Assembly: GCA_002695025.1 (NCBI GenBank)
Contig: NZNV01000019.1
Span: forward strand, 93,620-157,619
Direction of reading: 5' to 3'
DNA from: Owenweeksia sp.
GTDB taxonomy: Bacteria > Bacteroidota > Bacteroidia > Flavobacteriales > Schleiferiaceae
Length of the DNA: 64,000 nucleotides
Shown here: in pieces, positions 59,323-64,000 of the stretch
Numbering within the stretch: position 1 is the first letter of the stretch
Layout of the letters: every line of letters starts with the position of its first letter
Notes under the pieces: model-generated
Told to the model about the DNA's origin: nothing
The model's database searches: none
The model's input: the letters and a program-made list of their open reading frames with translations, nothing else
Made by a program: the position numbers and the translations under genes

Positions 59323-60419
59323 TTTTCAGGTTGGCCACGCCAAAGGTTTTGAAGATGTATCAGACCCAGCAAAAGCGTAACGGTGAATTCCCAGAATGGA
59401 AACAACCACATTAGCTCGCTGCTTCGGAATCTTTTTGCCAAAGGTATAAAGATGAAAAGCTGCACCAGCACCTTGCATAATACTATTATCCAAAAAGGAT
59501 AATATCCGGGAAGCCACCAAAAACCCAAGACCAGGGAAATATAAAACAGAACGGTTAGTGCAGAATCCCCCGCCAATATCCATTGGATATCCTTTTTATA
59601 GAAAGAGCCTGTTGACAAATGCCTGCGCTTTTGGCGCCACCACGTCTTCAGGTTTTCAGGTCCATGAGACCAGGTAAACGCCCGGCTGTCCGTTACTATA
59701 TCCACGTTGCTTGCTATGGCTACCTCCGCCACAAAAAGATCATCATCACCAGAAGCCAGATGTTCATGGTTGGTGAAGCCCGTGCCGGACCTGAAGAGAT
59801 CCAGCTTATACGCCAAATTCCTGCCTACCCCCATATAAGGTTTTCCCAAAAGGGCCAGGCTCATGTAATGAAGAACGGTTTGCAGTGTTTCCCACCGCAG
59901 CAGTTTATTGGTAAAATGAGCCTCTTTACTATAGCCCCCATAACCCAGCACTACCTCTTTTTGAACCAACGGTCCGGTCATACGGGAAAGCCATTCCTTT
60001 CCGGCCGGATAACAATCCGCATCGGTAAGAAGAACATGATCATAAGCAGCCGTTTCCAGACCAAGGGCCAGAGCCTCTTTTTTACCATACGATCTTTTCG
60101 GTGCCGTAAAATGCAGGACTTTCAATTTCGGATATTTTAACTTCAGCGACCCCAGTAACTCTGCTGTTCCATCGGTGCTGTGATCATCTACCACTACCAC
60201 CTCAAAATCAGCTGCGTAATCCTGTTCCAGGATCAAAGGCAGGTTTCGGCTAAGATTGGAAGCTTCATTGTACGCACAAATAATTATACTGACAGGTTGA
60301 TTAAACCGGGGCACAGATGGCATTTTAAGGGCATGAACCCATAAGCGACCAAAGACCAGGAGGTAGTATATGGTCAGCAACACGGAAACGCTTACACCTA
60401 TGTAGAGCACCCAGTTCAC
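59313..60419 (-). CDS. Family 2 glycosyltransferase with C-terminal membrane helices
   Basis: 368 aa. The start is GTG at 60419 (no ATG is nearby), giving a first membrane helix VLYIGVSVSVLLTIYYLLVF. The GT2 domain has VSIIICAYNEASNLSRNLPL, VVVVDDHSTDGTAELLGSLK, the DXD motif in HVLLTDADCYPAGKEWLSRM, and QKRRHLSTGSFYKKD, like the QxxRW processive motif. Two or three C-terminal helices follow (ALTVLFYISLVLGFWWLPGY). It probably makes a polysaccharide or glycolipid. The acceptor is unknown. It lies upstream of rsmG with a 10-nt overlap, so both may be in one transcript. Confidence 0.87.
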   Translation of the reverse strand: MNWVLYIGVSVSVLLTIYYLLVFGRLWVHALKMPSVPRFNQPVSIIICAYNEASNLSRNLPLILEQDYAADFEVVVVDDHSTDGTAELLGSLKLKYPKLKVLHFTAPKRSYGKKEALALGLETAAYDHVLLTDADCYPAGKEWLSRMTGPLVQKEVVLGYGGYSKEAHFTNKLLRWETLQTVLHYMSLALLGKPYMGVGRNLAYKLDLFRSGTGFTNHEHLASGDDDLFVAEVAIASNVDIVTDSRAFTWSHGPENLKTWWRQKRRHLSTGSFYKKDIQWILAGDSALTVLFYISLVLGFWWLPGYYPFWIIVLCKVLVQLFIFIPLAKRFRSSELMWLFPFWEFTVTLLLGLIHLQNLWRGQPEKWK

Positions 60420-60460
60420 AGGCTGTCAAAGGTACATCTGTAAAAGATAGCATTTAAGCT

Positions 60461-60468
60461 TATTTTTG
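60461..60468 (+). promoter_or_regulatory. -7 element next to the tgt start
   Basis: TATTTTTG fits TAnnTTTG and ends 5 nt before the tgt ATG. Transcription at the usual distance would begin at or near the start codon, so the mRNA may be leaderless. There is no good -33 TTG. Confidence 0.45.
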
Positions 60469-60473
60469 CCGCA

Positions 60474-61604
60474 ATGAGATATACGCTGCAAGCACAGGAC
60501 CCCGGCAGTAAAGCCAGAGCCGGGATATTCAAAACTGATCACGGAGAAATTGAAACTCCCATTTTTATGCCGGTAGGTACCGTAGGCTCGGTGAAGGCCG
60601 TGCATCAGCGTGAATTGAAGAACGATGTGCAGGCGCAGATCATCCTGGGCAATACGTACCATTTGTACCTGCGCCCCGGTACCAGTCTCATGCAACAGGC
60701 GGGTGGATTACACCATTTTATAGGTTGGGACCGCCCGATACTCACAGACAGTGGTGGATACCAGGTTTACAGCCTGGCCAATAACCGTAAGATCACGGAA
60801 GAAGGTGTGGCCTTCAAATCGCATATTGATGGTTCCAAACATTTTTTCAGCCCGGAAAAATCCATGGAAATACAGCGCATCATCGGTGCCGACATCATAA
60901 TGGCATTTGACGAGTGCCCACCTTACCCCAGCACCTATGAATACGCCCGTACTTCTATGGAAATGACGCACCGCTGGTTAAAACGCTGTGTGGACTGGCT
61001 TGATAAAAATCCTGAACTATACGGCCACGGTCAAAGCATTTTCCCCATTGTACAGGGCTCCACCTTTAACGATCTGCGCACCCGCTCAGCCGAAACCATT
61101 GCTTCCTTTGATTGTGAAGGTTATGCTATCGGAGGGCTTTCCGTAGGAGAGCCACATGAAGAAATGTATGCCATGAGTGAGTTGGTATGTGATGTTCTGC
61201 CTGAAGACCGTCCACGCTACCTGATGGGTGTGGGTACCCCGGCCAATATCCTGGAAAATATAGCACTAGGTGTTGATATGTTTGACTGTGTGATGCCTAC
61301 GCGCAATGGACGTAATGGCATGTTATTCACCAGTGAAGGGATCATCAACATCAAAAACCAGAAATGGGCGGATGATTTTTCACCGGTAGATCCCAACGGC
61401 ACGTCCTTTGTTGACGGGGATTATACCAAAGCCTACTTACGGCATTTATTTGCAGCCAATGAGTACCTGGGACGCCAGATTGCATCCCTGCACAACCTGA
61501 GCTTCTATTTATGGTTAGTAAAGGAAGCCCGAGAAAAAATAAAAGAAGGTATCTTCAGTCAATGGAAAAACGAAATGGTCATCAAACTTCAAACGCGGTT
61601 GTAA
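60474..61604 (+). CDS. tgt: Queuine tRNA-ribosyltransferase (tRNA-guanine transglycosylase) without zinc cysteines
   Basis: 376 aa TIM-barrel enzyme exchanging guanine-34 for a queuosine precursor in Asp, Asn, His and Tyr tRNAs. The general-acid aspartate is in PILTDSGGYQVYSL, the nucleophile aspartate in VDMFDCVMPTRNGRNGML. MAFDECPPYPSTYEYARTSM and GGLSVGEPHEEMYAM are substrate-binding motifs. The C-terminal zinc site of the canonical enzyme (CXCX2C and a later His) is changed: where cysteines are expected the sequence reads PNGTSFVDGDYTKAYLRHLF. The His in SLHNL is kept. No cysteine remains there. The start may be leaderless. Confidence 0.95.
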   Translation: MRYTLQAQDPGSKARAGIFKTDHGEIETPIFMPVGTVGSVKAVHQRELKNDVQAQIILGNTYHLYLRPGTSLMQQAGGLHHFIGWDRPILTDSGGYQVYSLANNRKITEEGVAFKSHIDGSKHFFSPEKSMEIQRIIGADIIMAFDECPPYPSTYEYARTSMEMTHRWLKRCVDWLDKNPELYGHGQSIFPIVQGSTFNDLRTRSAETIASFDCEGYAIGGLSVGEPHEEMYAMSELVCDVLPEDRPRYLMGVGTPANILENIALGVDMFDCVMPTRNGRNGMLFTSEGIINIKNQKWADDFSPVDPNGTSFVDGDYTKAYLRHLFAANEYLGRQIASLHNLSFYLWLVKEAREKIKEGIFSQWKNEMVIKLQTRL

Positions 61605-61605
61605 A

Positions 61606-62688
61606 GTGCTGAAGATTATTGACCGCTATATCATCCGAAAATTCCTGGGTACTTTTTTTCTTACCATTACCCTCATCCTGGCCATTGCCATTGTCTTTGA
61701 CATCTCGGAAAAAATCGAAGACTTTATAACCAAAGGGGCCTCAGCCAAGGAGATCATTCTGGACTATTATGTCAACTTCCTGGTGTTTTATGGCAACCTC
61801 TTCAGTTCCATGATCGTCTTTATTGCCACTATTTTCTTCACCTCACGTATGACCTCCAATACGGAGATCGTAGCCATACTAACCGGGGGAGTGAGTTTCC
61901 GGAGAATGATGTGGCCTTATTTTGTGTCCGCTACAATTATTGGCGGCATAAGTTTTGGCCTGAGCCACTACGTTATTCCTAAAACCAACGTAAAGCGCCT
62001 GGATTTCCAGCACACCTATATAGATCGCAAGGATGATGACCGCTTTAAAAATATCCATCGCCAGATCAAGCAGGGGCACATCATTTATTTTGAGAACTAC
62101 AACGGAGAGCGCCAGACCGGGTATCACTTTACCTACGAAATATTTGACGGGCCACGGATGAAATACAAGCTTAAGTCCGATTTTATACGCTATGACACCA
62201 CCGCTCAAAAGTGGGTACTGGATAATTATGTAGAACGCACCATTACCGATGATGGTGACGAAAAATTGATGGTAGGCAAACGCAAGGATACGGTTTTTGA
62301 TTTTGAGACTGATGAAATTGTACCGAAGCTGTTTACCGTTGAGATGATGGATACCCCCGAACTGGATCGCTTCATTGCAGAGGAAAGGCTGCGCGGTTCC
62401 GAGAATATTAACTTTTACCTTATCGAGAAGCACAAACGCACCTCCTGGCCTGTGGCTACCTATATCCTGGTGCTGATCGGGGTGAGTATATCCTCCAAAA
62501 AAACACGGGGAGGGCTCGGCCTCAATATTGCCATCGGCTTGGCTATATGTGTATCTTACATCTTCTTTATGCAGATATCCACCACTTTTGCCACCCTGGG
62601 TAACTTCCCGCCATTGCTCGCTGTATGGTTCCCCAATATAGTTTTCGCATTTATAGCTGCTTATCTCTACCACATTGCGCCTAAGTAA
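61606..62688 (+). CDS. LptF/LptG-family permease
   Basis: 360 aa inner-membrane protein of the LPS-export ABC transporter. Start is GTG at 61606, 1 nt after the tgt stop. Six membrane helices in two groups of three flank a periplasmic jelly-roll domain (about residues 130-270). Conserved features: MLKIIDRYIIRKFLGTFFLT, AIAIVFDISEKIEDFI, SNTEIVAILTGGVSFRRMMW, and the C-terminal LGLNIAIGLAICVSYIFFMQ. It moves LPS from the inner membrane with LptB, LptC and its partner permease, which are not in this window. It overlaps the next gene by 14 nt. Confidence 0.92.
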   Translation: MLKIIDRYIIRKFLGTFFLTITLILAIAIVFDISEKIEDFITKGASAKEIILDYYVNFLVFYGNLFSSMIVFIATIFFTSRMTSNTEIVAILTGGVSFRRMMWPYFVSATIIGGISFGLSHYVIPKTNVKRLDFQHTYIDRKDDDRFKNIHRQIKQGHIIYFENYNGERQTGYHFTYEIFDGPRMKYKLKSDFIRYDTTAQKWVLDNYVERTITDDGDEKLMVGKRKDTVFDFETDEIVPKLFTVEMMDTPELDRFIAEERLRGSENINFYLIEKHKRTSWPVATYILVLIGVSISSKKTRGGLGLNIAIGLAICVSYIFFMQISTTFATLGNFPPLLAVWFPNIVFAFIAAYLYHIAPK

Positions 62689-63559
62689 TGCCAGCCCCTT
62701 CCTGAGACTTCACTTTATAGTCTTCATCTACGGCTTCACCGGGATCCTGGGTAAGCTGATCAGTGCAAACGCTTTACAACTGGTTTGGCACCGCATGTGG
62801 ATCGCTGCGCTGTGCATATTGGCGTACCTGGCATTTACCGGAAGATTAAAGATCACCAAAGCTAAAGGAGGTACTCTGATTTTTTTAGCGGGTGGACTTA
62901 TTGCCGCGCATTGGGTCACTTTTTTTCATGCCATTAAAATATCCTCGGTACCCGTAGCGCTATCATGCCTGGCTACCGGAGCCTTTTTTGGTTCATTGAT
63001 AGAGCCTTTAGTGTACAAACGCAGGATCAGACAAACCGAAATACTGATGGGCTTGCTGGTAGCTGCGGGCTTATACCTCATTTTTCGTTTTGAAGGCGAA
63101 TATGTAACCGGCATCATAACCGCGTTGATCAGTGCCTTTCTCAGCGCCTGCTTTTCTGTGGTAAACAGCAAATTAGTACAAAGTAACACGCCCTACCGTA
63201 TTACTTTCCTTGAAATGCTGGGAGGCTGGTTGGCACTCTCCATCTATATGGTTATTACAGGAAACCTGGATACTTCCATCCTGCAACTACCCCCCATAGA
63301 CTGGCTTTGGCTTTTATTGTTAGGTAGTATTTGTACGGCCTTCGCCTTTATTGAGAATGTGGGCCTCATGCGCCATATTTCCGCCTATACTTTTTTATTA
63401 GCCATTAACCTGGAGCCCATCTACGGTATCATCCTGGCATTGATCTTCTTTGAAGAAGGACGCACGCTGGATCCGTTCTTTTTTGCCGGAACGGCCATTA
63501 TTCTCTCTACTTTATTCCTGGATGCCTGGTTAAGGAAGCGGGAATTGAAGAAAAGCTAA
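62675..63559 (+). CDS. EamA/DMT-family transporter
   Basis: 294 aa, ten predicted membrane helices, with two EamA repeats (about residues 10-140 and 150-285). The start is TTG at 62675 (LRLSNASPFLRLHFIVFIYG). The ATG at 62688 is out of frame and stops at once, and no in-frame ATG exists near. Motifs include TGILGKLISANALQLVWHRM, PVALSCLATGAFFGSLIEPL, and AFIENVGLMRHISAYTFLLA with NLEPIYGIILALIFFEEGRT. DMT exporters move metabolites such as amino acids. The substrate is unknown. It overlaps the LptF/G permease by 14 nt. Confidence 0.88.
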   Translation: MRLSNASPFLRLHFIVFIYGFTGILGKLISANALQLVWHRMWIAALCILAYLAFTGRLKITKAKGGTLIFLAGGLIAAHWVTFFHAIKISSVPVALSCLATGAFFGSLIEPLVYKRRIRQTEILMGLLVAAGLYLIFRFEGEYVTGIITALISAFLSACFSVVNSKLVQSNTPYRITFLEMLGGWLALSIYMVITGNLDTSILQLPPIDWLWLLLLGSICTAFAFIENVGLMRHISAYTFLLAINLEPIYGIILALIFFEEGRTLDPFFFAGTAIILSTLFLDAWLRKRELKKS

Positions 63560-63573
63560 ACTATTACATTCGC

Positions 63574-63581
63574 TATCTTTG
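63574..63581 (+). promoter_or_regulatory. -7 element before the LamG-like gene
   Basis: TATCTTTG fits TAnnTTTG exactly and would start transcription near 63587, about 26 nt before the ATG at 63613. Confidence 0.55.
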
Positions 63582-63612
63582 TTTCAATTCACAACCTTAC
63601 TTACAATCCAAC

Positions 63613-64000
63613 ATGAACCAAAAATTATTTTACTCCCTAGTTATAATCTGCACCTTTCTTACGGCACAATCTCAGACCGCTAATTTGGTAGCTCAATATG
63701 ATTTTTCCAATGGATCCCTAAATGCACAGTTTGGTGGTGTAAATGGTAGTGGACATAACATATACGCCAGTCCTGATCGTTTTGGAAATAAAAATGAAGC
63801 AATAGAATTAAGAAGAACTCAAAATTCGACTGTCTCATTCGGTGATAACTTCGACCATATTTTCACTGGAAACTCAGCTAAATTCAGTTTTTCATTTTGG
63901 TTTAAGAATGGAGATCTTGCCAATTCCAATGCCTCTTTTATAACAAAATACTCAGGCAGTGACTGCGGGGAAGATGGGCGTGAGTTTGGCATTCGGATAA
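63613..64000 (+). CDS. Secreted LamG/concanavalin-like protein (3' truncated by window)
   Basis: ATG 63613 opens a frame that runs to the window end (129 codons). MNQKLFYSLVIICTFLTAQS is a signal peptide. The rest begins a LamG/concanavalin A-like jelly-roll: LVAQYDFSNGSLNAQFGGVN is the usual first strand, SVSF-like TVSFGDNFDHIFTGNSAKFS follows, and FSFWFKNGDLANSNASFITK is the conserved aromatic strand. Such domains bind glycans or act as structural parts of large T9SS cargo. A sorting domain, if present, lies beyond the window. It has its own -7 element and follows the EamA gene by 53 nt. Confidence 0.8.
   Translation, partial: MNQKLFYSLVIICTFLTAQSQTANLVAQYDFSNGSLNAQFGGVNGSGHNIYASPDRFGNKNEAIELRRTQNSTVSFGDNFDHIFTGNSAKFSFSFWFKNGDLANSNASFITKYSGSDCGEDGREFGIRI

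Noticed and set aside
61879..62673. Open frame of 264 codons on the minus strand inside the LptF/G permease
   Set aside because: Antisense to a well-supported membrane protein. Composition is that of a reverse-complement shadow.
1..64000. tRNA, rRNA, CRISPR arrays, insertion sequences or prophage
   Set aside because: No T-loop (GTTCGANTC) and acceptor pairing, no rRNA stretch, no regularly spaced repeats of CRISPR length, and no transposase or integrase found in the readings.

Overview
The window is a 64 kb chromosomal segment of a member of the Bacteroidota, most likely a marine-type Flavobacteriales relative (inference). The evidence is C-terminal type IX secretion (T9SS) sorting domains, SusC-like TonB receptors with carboxypeptidase-regulatory N-termini, LytS/LytTR two-component pairs, a PlsC/N-acyltransferase lipid synthase fusion, and several Bacteroidota-type promoter elements (TAnnTTTG at -7). 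I see no rRNA, tRNA, CRISPR array, insertion sequence or prophage. Genes are dense, with many 1-29 nt overlaps. The longest stretch without a gene is about 314 nt (46409-46722).

Layout. 1-0.8 kb: 3' part of a histone-deacetylase-like amidohydrolase. 0.9-8.9 kb (minus): an unusual envelope cluster with a six-heme cytochrome carrying a P460-like domain, an LpxR-like outer-membrane protein, a trypsin-fold peptidase, a subtilase and a 736-residue secreted protein of unknown function. 9-12 kb (minus): OlsF-like lipid synthase and aspartate kinase. 12.2-17.2 kb: small secreted proteins, a DUF5689-hydrolase lipoprotein, a GNAT acetyltransferase and lysA. 17.4-19.6 kb: serC-serA, closed by a clear terminator. 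19.6-24.7 kb (plus): DUF4349 lipoprotein, then a LiaF-like protein, DUF4288 protein, LytS kinase, LytTR regulator and a Cys/Met-metabolism PLP enzyme. 24.7-29.3 kb (minus): a second LytTR/LytS pair at the end of a TonB-receptor operon, with an array of four 9-mers at the promoter. 29.5-37.5 kb (minus): YdeI-like protein, mfd, and several exported or housekeeping proteins. 37.5-44.3 kb (minus): heme/iron uptake (hmuV, hmuU, hmuT, TonB receptor) with three small accessory genes. 44.4-48.2 kb (minus): a vWA/T9SS protein, its short paralogue with a duplicated leader, and another T9SS cargo. 48.3-50.7 kb (minus): fbp, a secreted protein and a ferredoxin. 50.7-58.7 kb (plus): acyl-CoA reductase, PASTA protein, T9SS cargo, RluD-type pseudouridine synthase, tandem di-heme peroxidases and a lipoprotein. 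58.7-60.4 kb (minus): rsmG and a glycosyltransferase. 60.5-64 kb (plus): tgt, an LptF/G permease, an EamA transporter and the start of a LamG-like secreted protein.

How the genes work together. There are four main themes. Amino-acid synthesis is represented by aspartate kinase, lysA, serC and serA. Envelope sensing is represented by two LytS/LytTR operons. Iron or heme uptake is one long operon with an intercistronic hairpin. The last theme is exported redox and proteolytic proteins. The most interesting unexplained signals are the perfect 28-bp palindrome between ferredoxin and acyl-CoA reductase (50701-50728), the helical-phase repeats before the TonB/LytTR operon (29343-29382), the envelope protease/cytochrome cluster (878-8912), the duplicated leader at 46409/47152, and a tRNA-guanine transglycosylase without its zinc cysteines.

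Limits: all family assignments come from reading motifs in the translations. No database search was run. Start codons were chosen from signal peptides, promoter position and overlap, and are stated where they differ from the longest open frame.
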